64,000 nucleotides of DNA from the NCBI RefSeq assembly GCF_002162035.1, contig NZ_CP021138.1:2728001-2792000 (forward strand). Reading direction: 5' to 3'. Both the position numbers and the translations under genes were made by a program. This DNA comes from Sulfuriferula sp. AH1. Its GTDB lineage: Bacteria; Pseudomonadota; Gammaproteobacteria; Burkholderiales; Sulfuriferulaceae. The first letter of the stretch is position 1, and every line of letters begins with the position of its first letter. The notes beneath the pieces were generated by a model that was not told the origin of the DNA, searched no databases, and saw only the letters and a list, made by a program, of their open reading frames with translations. This document shows positions 52,074-61,132 of the stretch, in pieces.

Positions 52074-53708
52074 TTGAAGATTTATAGTTTGTTACTGATC
52101 ATCGTCGGCATAGTGTGTATGCTGCGATCCAGCGGCTATGCCCGCATATTGCTAAAAGATGAACATACCCGCAACCTGGCCGGATGGCGCCTGTTATTCG
52201 GCTTTGTCATCATGTTCATCGCAGGCTATATCGGTTACGGCCTGACCTTGGTGGCTCGCCCTGCCGCTCCGGTAGATATTGTGGTATCCGCCGTATTTTT
52301 CGGGGGTGGATTGTTTGTCCTGGTTACCATGCATGTCAGCGTACAGACTTTGCACTACGTACGCGAAATCATGAAACGCGAACGCCACGGCTGGCTCCAC
52401 GACAGCCTGACCAATCTGCCCAATCGCCGCCTGTTGATGGAACGCATAGACCAGGCCATCACCATCGGCAATCTCACCAAAAAACCCATTGCGATCATGA
52501 TCATGGACCTCAACCGGTTCAAGGAAGTCAATGATACACTGGGGCATCATTACGGCGACGAATTACTGATCGCATTATCGCAGCGTTTGCAAGGCATCGC
52601 CAGCCCATCCTGCATGGTTGCCCGCATGGGCGGGGATGAGTTCGGCTTTGTACTCGAATCCACCAGCAAAAAGGAAGCCATCAGCTTCTCCAAGCATGTA
52701 CTGACGATGGTAGATGAACCTTTCGCCATCGACGGCCATAAACTCAGCATCGGCGGCAGTATCGGTATCGCCATGTACCCCGAACACGGGGACATCACCC
52801 AGCAGTTGCTGCAACATGCCGATGTCGCCATGTATGCCGCCAAACATGCGGGCAGCGGTTACGTCATGTATGCAGCAGGCATCAATGAATCCAGTCTGAG
52901 CAATCTGAATCTCATCGCGATACTCAAACACCCCGACCTCAAAAACCAGTTAAGCATCCACTATCAGCCCAAAATCAATCTGAGAGACGGCGTCGCCTGC
53001 GGCCTGGAAGCGCTGGTACGCTGGAATCATCCGGTACTCGGCAGCGTTCCTCCGGACCAGTTCATTCCGATTGCGGAGCGCATCGGCGTCATGAAACAAA
53101 TCACCTTTGCGGTACTGCACAGTGTCCTGGCACAACTCGAAGAATGGCACGCACTGGGTCTGAACATCAAAGTCGCCGTCAATCTGTCGATGCGCAATTT
53201 AAGCGACGAAAGCCTGCCCGACGACATCGCCTCCGCCCTCAAGTCCTACAACATTCCGCCTTCCAGTTTAATTCTGGAAGTCACGGAAAGCAGCATGATG
53301 CTCAATCCCGAACTCGCCAATGCCACGCTCACCACTCTCAGTGAATTGGGCGTGCAATGCTCGATTGACGATTTCGGTACGGGCTACTCCTCTTTGGCCT
53401 ATCTGAAAAGCCTGCCGGCAGCTGAAATCAAAATCGACAAATCATTCGTCACCAACATGACCACTGACGAAAACGATGCCATCATCGTTCATGCCACCAT
53501 CGTCATGGCCCACAATATGGGCTATCGCGTTGTCGCCGAAGGGGTAGAGAACGCAGAAATACTCGAGTTGCTGCAAATTCTGGGTTGCGATATCGTACAA
53601 GGCTTCTATTTCAGCAAGCCCATGCCTGCCGCCAGTGTACCGGAATGGATAATCTGGCATAACAAACAAAGCCTGCGTTTTGTGAGCAGCCGACTGGCAC
53701 TCCGTTAA
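52074..53708 (+). CDS. Membrane GGDEF-EAL hybrid protein
   Basis: The 544-residue protein has an N-terminal three-helix membrane domain (to about residue 95), a GGDEF domain with an intact GGDEF motif (186-190) but no RxxD inhibitory site, and an EAL domain with LEALVRW and DDFGTGYSSL. Both catalytic motifs look intact, so it may make and break cyclic di-GMP. The reading frame opens at a TTG (52074); no better ATG lies nearby except Met16. Convergent and overlapping by 4 bp with the next gene. Confidence 0.9.
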   Translation: MKIYSLLLIIVGIVCMLRSSGYARILLKDEHTRNLAGWRLLFGFVIMFIAGYIGYGLTLVARPAAPVDIVVSAVFFGGGLFVLVTMHVSVQTLHYVREIMKRERHGWLHDSLTNLPNRRLLMERIDQAITIGNLTKKPIAIMIMDLNRFKEVNDTLGHHYGDELLIALSQRLQGIASPSCMVARMGGDEFGFVLESTSKKEAISFSKHVLTMVDEPFAIDGHKLSIGGSIGIAMYPEHGDITQQLLQHADVAMYAAKHAGSGYVMYAAGINESSLSNLNLIAILKHPDLKNQLSIHYQPKINLRDGVACGLEALVRWNHPVLGSVPPDQFIPIAERIGVMKQITFAVLHSVLAQLEEWHALGLNIKVAVNLSMRNLSDESLPDDIASALKSYNIPPSSLILEVTESSMMLNPELANATLTTLSELGVQCSIDDFGTGYSSLAYLKSLPAAEIKIDKSFVTNMTTDENDAIIVHATIVMAHNMGYRVVAEGVENAEILELLQILGCDIVQGFYFSKPMPAASVPEWIIWHNKQSLRFVSSRLALR

Positions 53709-54433
53709 GCTTCGACTGCGTTCGCAGTTAGCAAAGCCATCTGTGCAGCATCCAGATGGCACCACTCGCCTTCATCCAATCCCAATGCATCCAGCTCCAA
53801 TCCGCCTATCGCCACCCTGCGCAATCCGGCGCAATGATTGCCGGCTGCAGCCAGCATGCGCTTGACCTGATGGTATTTTCCCTGCTCCAGGACGATCTCA
53901 AGCTGATACTCGCCGATTTGGCGGCAGGTTACCGCACGCAAAGACTCCGGCTCGTCATGCAGCCTCACCCCTGCCAGCAAAGCCGCCACCAGAGCGGCAT
54001 TCACCGGCGAATGGGTGGTCGCCACATAGACTTTTGCAACGTGCCGCCGCGGCGAAGATTGCGCATGGATAAAAGCACCGTCATCCGACATCAGCAACAA
54101 GCCCGTAGTGTCGTGATCCAGACGACCTACCGGCTGCACATCGCGCCACGCAAACTGCTCCGGAAGCAACGTCAGCACGCCCGGATGGTGACTGGGTTTG
54201 CGGGAGCACTCAAAACCGGTCGGCTTGTTTAATACAATATACAGGTGCTCGCGATACATCCATTCGGTATCGAACAAGGTAAATTGCAACCTGTCAGTTG
54301 CAAACTTGCTACGATAATCAGTCACCACCTGACCGGCTATCGTGACGTTGCCCTCCGCAATTAATTCCCGGCAATATTTGCGGGTGCCAAAGCCTTGCGA
54401 TTGGAGAATGCGATCCAGCGATAATGTATTCAT
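53705..54433 (-). CDS. RsuA/RluB-family pseudouridine synthase
   Basis: The 242-residue enzyme has an S4 RNA-binding domain (1-60) and the catalytic GRLDHDTTGLLL motif with Asp. The size is close to RsuA (231 aa), which modifies 16S rRNA, but the exact target is not clear. It is convergent with the GGDEF-EAL gene, and 76 bp separate it from the anti-sigma gene. Confidence 0.88.
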   Translation of the reverse strand: MNTLSLDRILQSQGFGTRKYCRELIAEGNVTIAGQVVTDYRSKFATDRLQFTLFDTEWMYREHLYIVLNKPTGFECSRKPSHHPGVLTLLPEQFAWRDVQPVGRLDHDTTGLLLMSDDGAFIHAQSSPRRHVAKVYVATTHSPVNAALVAALLAGVRLHDEPESLRAVTCRQIGEYQLEIVLEQGKYHQVKRMLAAAGNHCAGLRRVAIGGLELDALGLDEGEWCHLDAAQMALLTANAVEA

Positions 54434-54509
54434 TATACGACTCTACCAGAACCATGGCCTGATTTACCAGCCGGGATTCCTGCCGCTGCGCGCTCAATCA
54501 ATACCGCTG

Positions 54510-55262
54510 TCAGACTTTGATATAAGTCCACCCACCTTGCAATCGATTTACAATTTCCTCGATCGCCGTCGGCGTCACCTGAGTGTGCGGCAACAGCTTT
54601 ACCTTAACACCCTCTTTATCCAAACGGCGCATGGTTTGGTTACATGCCACAAAAATCACATTAGGGTGACTTTGGATCAAGCCGTTTATGCGTGCGGCGT
54701 AAGGCGTGACATCCGAGCGCAACATATTGAGCCCGTAGTGACTTGCAATCACCTCCACCTGCACCGGCTGTCCCAGCACCGCCTGATGCCGAGTCAGGTA
54801 ATCGACGTCATCCAGCAGGGTTTTGAATTTGGCAGGATCGGCGGAATCCACATGCATCACGACTTTATGTATATCTTCCGACACCCCGGCCAGGCTGACC
54901 GGACGCAACGTACCAACAGGAAACGCGACATGCGGCTGCGGCTGTGCCTGCGCCACTTGCGCAGCCGGAGCAGACTGACTCCAGTCGTGCCCCAGCCAGC
55001 CCAGAGTCAATCCCAGAGCCAGCATCGCACCCGCCACCAGCGACCTCGGTACGTAAAACTGCCGCGCCCACTCTTTCCGCACTAATACCGGCAGCTCTGC
55101 ATAGCCGTGCCGCACAAGCTCTTTGACAGCACGCAACTCGCAAACCTGCTGCGCCACTTCAGGATCAGCCTCAAACTCGGCGAACAAAGCGTCCTTCTCT
55201 GCAACATCCAGTTCGTCATCGACAAAAGCGTTTAGCTGTTCGTTTGAAATTTCCGGGCTCAT
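54510..55262 (-). CDS. Membrane anti-sigma factor with periplasmic DsrE-like domain
   Basis: The 250-residue protein has a cytoplasmic anti-sigma domain (about 1-65) with the hallmark NEQLNAFVDDELD, a membrane helix (73-94), a Gln/Pro linker (95-120) and a periplasmic domain (130-250) homologous to the exported DsrE protein at 56002. Shared features are HKVVMHV, Cys207 in CNQTM, and the end GWTYIK. The zinc motif H-x3-C-x2-C is reduced to one Cys41. It overlaps the sigma gene by 4 bp. It probably holds the sigma factor and senses a periplasmic signal. Confidence 0.82.
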   Translation of the reverse strand: MSPEISNEQLNAFVDDELDVAEKDALFAEFEADPEVAQQVCELRAVKELVRHGYAELPVLVRKEWARQFYVPRSLVAGAMLALGLTLGWLGHDWSQSAPAAQVAQAQPQPHVAFPVGTLRPVSLAGVSEDIHKVVMHVDSADPAKFKTLLDDVDYLTRHQAVLGQPVQVEVIASHYGLNMLRSDVTPYAARINGLIQSHPNVIFVACNQTMRRLDKEGVKVKLLPHTQVTPTAIEEIVNRLQGGWTYIKV

Positions 55263-55837
55263 TTCACTATCCTCAATACCGTACCTTTGGTAACAGGCGC
55301 CAATTCAATCAATGCTTCCTTCAGCGCCAAACGTCCCCTGCACAGTCGGCTCATCACTGTACCCACAGGAATCGCCAGAATCTCGGCAACCTGGTTGTAG
55401 CTGAATTCTTCCAGATCCACCAATGTCAGCACCTGACGCTGCCCTATCGGCAATAAGGCAATTGCCGCACGCACACGGTCCACTACCTGACTGCGCGAAT
55501 TGATATGCTCTGGCGTCTCGTTATGGGCGTAAAGGTAGTCTTCCAGATCCTCCACATCCTGGAAATCCTTCTGGCAGCGCAGACAATCACGCCAGCAGTT
55601 ATGCAAAATCTTGAACAGCCAGCTGTCCAGCTGGGCCGGATCACGCAGCTGATGCAGGTGCGACAGACCACGCGTAAGCGCCTCCTGTGCCAGATCATCT
55701 GCCAGCGTCCGGTCATGGCACCAGGAATAGGCGACACGATACAGGCGCGTCCGCCTTTCCTTGATCTGAGCGCTAATCCCGATGTTCACACCCACCAAAT
55801 CCAATAAATTCATTATTTTAAACCCATCTCTATCCAT
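55259..55837 (-). CDS. ECF (extracytoplasmic function) sigma factor
   Basis: The 192-residue protein has region 2 (YRVAYSWCHDRTLADDLAQEA) and region 4 with the helix-turn-helix EFSYNQVAEILAIPVGTVMSR (cited in pieces). No region 1.1 or 3 is seen. It forms the first gene of an operon with its anti-sigma factor. The predicted start of transcription near 55842 makes the second ATG (55813, MNLLDLVG) the more likely start, giving 184 residues. It probably recognises the promoters at 55848-55930. Confidence 0.9.
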   Translation of the reverse strand: MDRDGFKIMNLLDLVGVNIGISAQIKERRTRLYRVAYSWCHDRTLADDLAQEALTRGLSHLHQLRDPAQLDSWLFKILHNCWRDCLRCQKDFQDVEDLEDYLYAHNETPEHINSRSQVVDRVRAAIALLPIGQRQVLTLVDLEEFSYNQVAEILAIPVGTVMSRLCRGRLALKEALIELAPVTKGTVLRIVK

Positions 55838-55847
55838 CCACCTTAAA

Positions 55848-55881
55848 TTAAGACGTACGTCCAGAATGTTTTATTCCATCA
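55848..55881 (-). promoter_or_regulatory. Predicted ECF promoter of the sigma/anti-sigma operon
   Basis: The minus strand reads TGATGGAAT (55881-55873), 17 bp, then CGTCTTAA (55855-55848). GGAAT and CGTC are typical ECF -35 and -10 cores. It is the mirror copy of the promoter at 55899. Confidence 0.75.
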
Positions 55882-55909
55882 AAATTATTTATTTTTTATG
55901 ATGGAATAA
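55871..55909. repeat. Perfect 11-bp inverted repeat between divergent ECF promoters
   Basis: TTATTCCATCA (55871-55881) and TGATGGAATAA (55899-55909) are perfect inverses with a 17-bp AT-rich centre. Each arm holds one -35 box, which explains the symmetry. The centre could bend or bind another protein. Confidence 0.9.
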
Positions 55910-55932
55910 TACCGGAATTCGATTCGTCTTTA
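55899..55932 (+). promoter_or_regulatory. Predicted ECF promoter of the DsrE-porin operon
   Basis: TGATGGAAT (55899-55907), 17 bp, then CGTCTT (55925-55930). Box sequences and spacing are identical to the opposite promoter. Transcription would start near 55937, giving a leader of about 65 nt. Confidence 0.75.
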
Positions 55933-56001
55933 CTTAACGCACCTGATTACAAAACCGTGCACTTGGCTAATTACATCGTCTAACCGCAACAGGAGAAATG
56001 C

Positions 56002-56451
56002 ATGGGCAACACAATCGCCAAACTACTTTCTACCACCATGGCGCTATTCAGTCTGGTGCTGGCCCCTCTGAGCCATGCAGCAGTCAAACCGGATGCAGAA
56101 CCGATCAAAGTGGTTTATCACATTAACGATGCTTCGCGGGCCAGCGCGTTGCTCAAAAATGTGGAGAACCATTTGCGGGCGGCACCCGGCAGCAAGATAG
56201 CCGTAGTCGCTCACGGCAAGGGGATAGATTTCATGCTCAACAATGCCCAGGACGCGAACGGCAATCCCTACAACGTAATTATGGAAACATTGGCGCAGCA
56301 AGGAGTGGAGTTCAAGATCTGCAACAACACGCTTAAAAGCCGCAACCTGACCGCTGCCGATGTCGCCTACCCGGCCGTAGTCGTTCCGTCCGGCGTGGCT
56401 GAAATCGCCCGCCTGCAAGCAAAAGAGGGCTATGTCTATTTGAAACCTTAA
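56002..56451 (+). CDS. Exported DsrE-family protein
   Basis: The 149-residue protein has a signal peptide (about 1-27, SHA then AV) and a DsrE-like domain of the COG1416 type with KVVYHINDA, Cys107 in CNNTL and the end GYVYLKP. The same cysteine motif appears in the neighbouring anti-sigma factor. DsrE-type proteins bind sulfur or form thiol-dependent complexes. AGGAG lies 7 nt before the ATG. A porin gene follows after 49 bp, and both are probably controlled by the ECF promoter. Confidence 0.87.
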   Translation: MGNTIAKLLSTTMALFSLVLAPLSHAAVKPDAEPIKVVYHINDASRASALLKNVENHLRAAPGSKIAVVAHGKGIDFMLNNAQDANGNPYNVIMETLAQQGVEFKICNNTLKSRNLTAADVAYPAVVVPSGVAEIARLQAKEGYVYLKP

Positions 56452-56500
56452 CCAGCTTCACCGTCCGACAACACAAGCAATTTTTAACAGGGGAAACACA

Positions 56501-57844
56501 ATGAAGAAATACGCATTACCACTCGCCCTCCTCTCAGGATTGGCCATTTCCAACACCAGCCACGCTACCGACTGGATGTCAGTCCAAGGCCTGGAGCCTG
56601 CAAACGCACCGGCATACAAAATCTGGGGCTTTATACAACCGACCTACACCTATATCGATTCCAAACCCGTGACCGGATTGCAGGGTGCCGCCGCTACCTA
56701 CAACAATCATCAGCAGATCCCGAACCTGGTTGGCCCGGATCTGGACAGCACCCAAAACATACAGCTGTTCCGGGCGCGCTTGGGTGTCAGAGGCAAATTA
56801 AAAGCCATCGACGACCGCATTAACTACTTCGTGCTCCTGGAAGCCGGTCGTAATGGCGTCACCCGCGACCAAAGCGTCGTTCTCAGCGATGCCTCCATGA
56901 CCTTCAGCTACATTCCCGGCATGCACCTGCGCGCCGGCTTGTTCAAGCTGCCTACAGGCGAAGAGGCGTTGTCTGCGGTTCACGTTGCCTACAACTACAT
57001 CAATTTCACCAACGTCACCGATGGCTTGCTCAATGAACGCGATATGACGCCAAAAGCCGCCATCCCCGGAACACCCGCCGGACTGGCCGCCGCCTCGGTA
57101 ATGGGCAGCCTCAGCGGATTCCGCGACATCGGGGTAGAAGCATTCAACACCTTCCGCAAGAATCGCTGGGAGTTTGGTTACGCCGCGATGATTTCCAACG
57201 GCAACAATATCAATTTCATCACCGACAACAACCATGCCAAAGACTTCACCGGCAGACTGCAGGTCTCCTACATATTCAATGGCGCAGGCCCTAACCGTGA
57301 AGACGTCAACGCCTGGATCTGGCACCAGGAAGGTAAGCGCACGTTCGGCGGTACAGATTACAACCGCATGCGTGAAGGCACCGGCTTCAAATACCTAAAA
57401 GATAATCTGCGCTTCTCCGGCGAATATATGCGCGGCGCAGGCATGATCTACAATGGCCCGAACCCGCCATTCGTCGATATCCCGACGGATAGCACACCGG
57501 CTCCGGTCGATACCGTGGCGTTACAGGATTACAATAAGGCGGACGGCTGGTATCTGGAAGGCGGCTATCACTTCCTGCCAAAGTGGAGAGCCAACCTCAA
57601 ATATGATGTGTATCATCGCCTGACCAACTCACAGCAAGCGGCAAACCAGCGCAACTTCAACACCTGGACAATAGGCGGCGAATACTTGCTCAACAAATCG
57701 ACTCACTTCACCATGACTTATGAAATCCGCAAAGCTGAAGTGGCCAATCCGTCTGCACTCACTGGCGCAAACCTGAATAATGCGATGATCATTGCAAACA
57801 ATCTGGGCAACCGTATCAGCCTGCAAATGACTCACATATTCTAA
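56501..57844 (+). CDS. OprO/P-like outer-membrane porin
   Basis: The 447-residue protein has a signal peptide (about 1-22, SHA then TDW), beta strands with FIQPTYTYID, and the core GMHLRAGLFKLPTGEEA, typical of the phosphate-selective porin O/P family, and it ends in Phe. It may carry an anion such as sulfate, thiosulfate or phosphate; the family does not decide this. It is likely in one transcript with the exported DsrE gene. Confidence 0.87.
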   Translation: MKKYALPLALLSGLAISNTSHATDWMSVQGLEPANAPAYKIWGFIQPTYTYIDSKPVTGLQGAAATYNNHQQIPNLVGPDLDSTQNIQLFRARLGVRGKLKAIDDRINYFVLLEAGRNGVTRDQSVVLSDASMTFSYIPGMHLRAGLFKLPTGEEALSAVHVAYNYINFTNVTDGLLNERDMTPKAAIPGTPAGLAAASVMGSLSGFRDIGVEAFNTFRKNRWEFGYAAMISNGNNINFITDNNHAKDFTGRLQVSYIFNGAGPNREDVNAWIWHQEGKRTFGGTDYNRMREGTGFKYLKDNLRFSGEYMRGAGMIYNGPNPPFVDIPTDSTPAPVDTVALQDYNKADGWYLEGGYHFLPKWRANLKYDVYHRLTNSQQAANQRNFNTWTIGGEYLLNKSTHFTMTYEIRKAEVANPSALTGANLNNAMIIANNLGNRISLQMTHIF

Positions 57845-57851
57845 TCAACCC

Positions 57852-57880
57852 GCACGGCAACGGCCTCGCTGTTGTCGTGC
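57852..57880. terminator. Hairpin between convergent porin and dgt genes
   Basis: GCACGGCAAC and GTTGTCGTGC form a 10-bp stem with one G-T wobble and a 9-nt loop. Flanking T-runs are weak. Confidence 0.55.
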
Positions 57881-57899
57881 AATTTCTCCAGCAATCGAA

Positions 57900-59036
57900 T
57901 CAAATCAGCACATCCTCAATCTCGAATAAACGACGGTATTCACGCATCGCATAACGATCAGTCATGCCGGCAATATAATCGGCAATCACCCGTGGCGTAT
58001 CACTCTGCGGATGCGGCTGATGCTCGATCGGCAACAGCGCAGGCGTGCCCAGAAAAGCATCGAACAGGTCGGTCACGATACGCGCCGCTTTGGTAGTCAT
58101 GCGTACCACGCGATAATGCCGGTACAGATGCTTGCGCAGGAACTGCTTGAGCGCCTGATTTTGTGCAGCCAGCTCCGGGCTGAAGCCGATCAGCTGCGGC
58201 GCAGCCCGAACCTCATCGGGGTGTCCGACGCCAGCCGCACGAATGTTCGCCTGGCTATGCGCAATCAGGTCCACCACCAGGGTATTGATCATGCGTCGTA
58301 CCGTTTCATGGATGGTACGCCGCTCGCTCAATTGCGGATATCGCTCGCGCACCTGCGTCAGATGACCGGCAAACAGCTCGACCTGCTCCAGCTGCGCCAG
58401 CGTAATCAGCCCGGAACGCAAGCCGTCATCCACATCATGGTTATTGTAGGCGATTTCGTCGGCCAGATTGGCCACCTGCGCTTCCAGCGTAGGCTGTTGC
58501 TTGTGCAGGAAACGTTCGCCGACGTCGCCGAGCTGGCGCGCGTTTTCCAGAGAGCAGTGTTTCAATATACCCTCGCGGGTCTCGAAACATAAATTCAGGC
58601 CGTCGAATTCGGCGTAACGCTGCTCCAGCTTGTCGACCACGCGCAAGCTCTGCAGATTATGCTCGAAACCGCCGTAATCCTTCATGCAGGCATTCAGCGC
58701 ATCCTGGCCGGCATGGCCGAACGGCGTATGCCCAAGATCGTGTGCCAGCGAAATCGCTTCCACCAGATCCTCGTTCAGTCCCAGCACCCGCGCAATGGAA
58801 CGCCCGATCTGCGCGACTTCGAGACTATGGGTGAGACGGGTTCGGAACAGATCGCCCTCATGATTCACGAATACCTGGGTTTTGTATTCCAGCCGTCGGA
58901 ATGCGCCGGAGTGGATGATGCGGTCGCGGTCACGCTGAAATTCGCCGCGCGTTGCGGCAGCAGGCTCTGCGTAGCGCCGCCCGCGCGACTGCGCATCGTT
59001 CGCGGCATAAGCCGCCAGATTAAATGGCGTGAACAT
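57900..59036 (-). CDS. dgt: Deoxyguanosine triphosphate triphosphohydrolase-like protein
   Basis: The 378-residue HD-domain enzyme has the paired motifs [13 protein letters not shown] and [12 protein letters not shown], with metal-binding His and Asp. It hydrolyses dNTPs to nucleoside and triphosphate. Length fits the short type 2 dGTPase group. It overlaps aroB by 17 bp. Confidence 0.93.
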   Translation of the reverse strand: MFTPFNLAAYAANDAQSRGRRYAEPAAATRGEFQRDRDRIIHSGAFRRLEYKTQVFVNHEGDLFRTRLTHSLEVAQIGRSIARVLGLNEDLVEAISLAHDLGHTPFGHAGQDALNACMKDYGGFEHNLQSLRVVDKLEQRYAEFDGLNLCFETREGILKHCSLENARQLGDVGERFLHKQQPTLEAQVANLADEIAYNNHDVDDGLRSGLITLAQLEQVELFAGHLTQVRERYPQLSERRTIHETVRRMINTLVVDLIAHSQANIRAAGVGHPDEVRAAPQLIGFSPELAAQNQALKQFLRKHLYRHYRVVRMTTKAARIVTDLFDAFLGTPALLPIEHQPHPQSDTPRVIADYIAGMTDRYAMREYRRLFEIEDVLI

Positions 59037-60108
59037 GATATGTCAGCGCCGCAGTCAGATCAGCCTCCGGTACATCGGCGCTGACGAAGGCTGCGCCGAT
59101 GCCGCGCAGCAATACGAAGCGGATGCGTCCACCTTCGACTTTCTTGTCCAACCCCATGTAATCCATATATTTCCCTGCTCCCAGATCCGGCGCGGTATCC
59201 GGCAAACCGGCGCGGCGATACAGCGCACGGACCCGTTCTACCTCGGTCGCGCTCATCAACCCCATGCGCCGTGACACATCGGCCGCCAGCACCGTACCCG
59301 CCGCCACCGCTTCGCCATGCAGCCAGTTGCCGTAACCCATTCCGGATTCGATCGCATGGCCAAAGGTATGACCGAGATTCAGCAGCGCGCGCAATCCTGC
59401 CTCGCGCTCGTCCTGTGCCACCACTTCGGCCTTGATCTCGCACGAGCGATAAACCGCATAGGCGATGCTGTCTTCATCCAGCGCCCGCAGCTTGTCGATA
59501 TTGGCTTCCAGCCAGTCAAAGAACGCTGCGTCATAAATCAGCCCGTATTTGATCACTTCTGCCAGCCCGGCAGACAGCTCGCGTGCAGGCAATGTAGCCA
59601 ACGTGCGCGTATCCGCCAGCACCAGCTGCGGCTGATAAAATGCGCCTATCATGTTCTTGCCCAGCGGATGATTGATGCCGGTCTTGCCGCCCACGGAAGA
59701 ATCCACCTGCGCCAGCAACGTGGTCGGAATCTGGATGAACGGCACGCCGCGCAGATAACTTGCTGCAGCAAATCCGGTCAGGTCGCCGATGACGCCACCA
59801 CCCAGCGCGATCAGCGTAGTCTTGCGCTCGCAGCGATGCGTGAGCAGCGCATCAAATATGCTGTTCAGCGTTTCCCAGGTTTTATATTGCTCACCGTCAG
59901 GCAGAACGATCGGCACCACCTCTACGCCATGCGCGACCAGACCAGCCGTCAATGTCGCCAGATACAATGGCGCCACCGTGGTATTGGTAATGACCGCTAC
60001 GCGCTTCTGCGGCAAGTGTGCCACGATCAGCTGGGGCTGTTTAAGTAAATCCATACCGATATGGATGGGGTAGCTGCGACTACCGAGGGCGACAGTTAAG
60101 GTTTGCAT
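59020..60108 (-). CDS. aroB: 3-dehydroquinate synthase
   Basis: The 362-residue enzyme makes dehydroquinate in the shikimate pathway. It has the NAD-binding [13 protein letters not shown] motif, the zinc ligands in the GHTFGHAIE helix and the KYGLIYD region. The aroB-dgt order is common in proteobacteria. No nearby aroK is seen; it may lie elsewhere. Confidence 0.97.
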   Translation of the reverse strand: MQTLTVALGSRSYPIHIGMDLLKQPQLIVAHLPQKRVAVITNTTVAPLYLATLTAGLVAHGVEVVPIVLPDGEQYKTWETLNSIFDALLTHRCERKTTLIALGGGVIGDLTGFAAASYLRGVPFIQIPTTLLAQVDSSVGGKTGINHPLGKNMIGAFYQPQLVLADTRTLATLPARELSAGLAEVIKYGLIYDAAFFDWLEANIDKLRALDEDSIAYAVYRSCEIKAEVVAQDEREAGLRALLNLGHTFGHAIESGMGYGNWLHGEAVAAGTVLAADVSRRMGLMSATEVERVRALYRRAGLPDTAPDLGAGKYMDYMGLDKKVEGGRIRFVLLRGIGAAFVSADVPEADLTAALTYHVHAI

Positions 60109-60218
60109 CTTTATATAGTGACTTTGATTAAACAGGATAGTCCAATTATACCCAGCAAGTAGAAGGAATTGGACAGCTAATGCTAAACTACAGGCTTGTT
60201 TTATATTAAGGCAGTGCC

Positions 60219-60530
60219 ATGAATTACTTCAAACACCACGTATTTTTCTGCACCAATCAGCGTGACGATGGCGCGAAATGTTGCGGCGCGTCCGGCGGTC
60301 AGGCCATGCGCGATTACGCCAAGAGGAAGATCAAGGCGCTGGACATGAACGGTGTCGGCAAATGCCGTATCAACAGCGCGGGATGCATGGACAGGTGCAG
60401 CGAAGGACCGTTGCTGGTGGTGTACCCGGAAGAAGTCTGGTACACCTTTGTTGACGAACAGGACATAGACGAAATCATCGAAGAGCATTTGCAGCACGGG
60501 CGTATCGTGGAACGTCTGCAACTAAAATGA
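60219..60530 (+). CDS. Thioredoxin-like [2Fe-2S] ferredoxin
   Basis: The 103-residue protein has the thin ferredoxin pattern: Cys11 in FFCTNQR, Cys21/22 in KCCGASGG, then Cys49, Cys56 and Cys60 in [13 protein letters not shown]. The family binds one [2Fe-2S] cluster. It overlaps the next hydrolase gene by 4 bp. The electron partner is unknown. Confidence 0.9.
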   Translation: MNYFKHHVFFCTNQRDDGAKCCGASGGQAMRDYAKRKIKALDMNGVGKCRINSAGCMDRCSEGPLLVVYPEEVWYTFVDEQDIDEIIEEHLQHGRIVERLQLK

Positions 60531-61132
60531 AGCGCTCCAAATTACGCATCAAATCCGCCATCGGCCATATTGAAACCCTGGTCAACGACCCGGGCGATAC
60601 GCGCCGCGGCCTCGCATTCATTGCCCACCCTCATCCATTGCATGGCGGCTCGATGGATAACAAGGTCGTGCAAAGCATCGCGCAAATTTGCCACGACCAG
60701 GGCTATGTCGCCGTACGCCCCAATTTCCGCGGGGTCGGCAGCAGCGACGGCGAATACACCGGCGGCAGCGGCGAAACTGAAGACATGCTGGCGGTGATCG
60801 CCTTCGTACGCAGCCATTACGATGCGACCCTGCCTATCGTACTGGCCGGATTTTCCTTCGGCGGTTACGTGCAACACCGCGTGGCGCAGCAAATGGCAGT
60901 GGATAAACTGCTGCTGATAGGCCCGGCAGTCAATCTGTATGAATTCGGCAGCGTACCTGCCAACACCACCATCATCCACGGCACCGAAGACGAAGTCGTG
61001 CCCTTTGCCGATGCGCAAGGCTGGGCGCAAAACCACAATGTCGCATTTAAACCCATTGCCGCAGCCGGACATTTTTTCCACGGCAAGCTGGCTGAACTCA
61101 AGATGGTCGCACTGGCAGCATGTCTATCATAA
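60527..61132 (+). CDS. Alpha/beta hydrolase
   Basis: The 201-residue protein has the nucleophile motif GFSFGGYVQ and C-terminal His in AAGHFFHGK, plus the oxyanion region HPHPLHGGSMDNKV. It resembles YghX/dienelactone-like hydrolases. Overlaps of 4 bp with the ferredoxin gene and 13 bp with the ABC gene suggest a single operon. Confidence 0.88.
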   Translation: MKRSKLRIKSAIGHIETLVNDPGDTRRGLAFIAHPHPLHGGSMDNKVVQSIAQICHDQGYVAVRPNFRGVGSSDGEYTGGSGETEDMLAVIAFVRSHYDATLPIVLAGFSFGGYVQHRVAQQMAVDKLLLIGPAVNLYEFGSVPANTTIIHGTEDEVVPFADAQGWAQNHNVAFKPIAAAGHFFHGKLAELKMVALAACLS

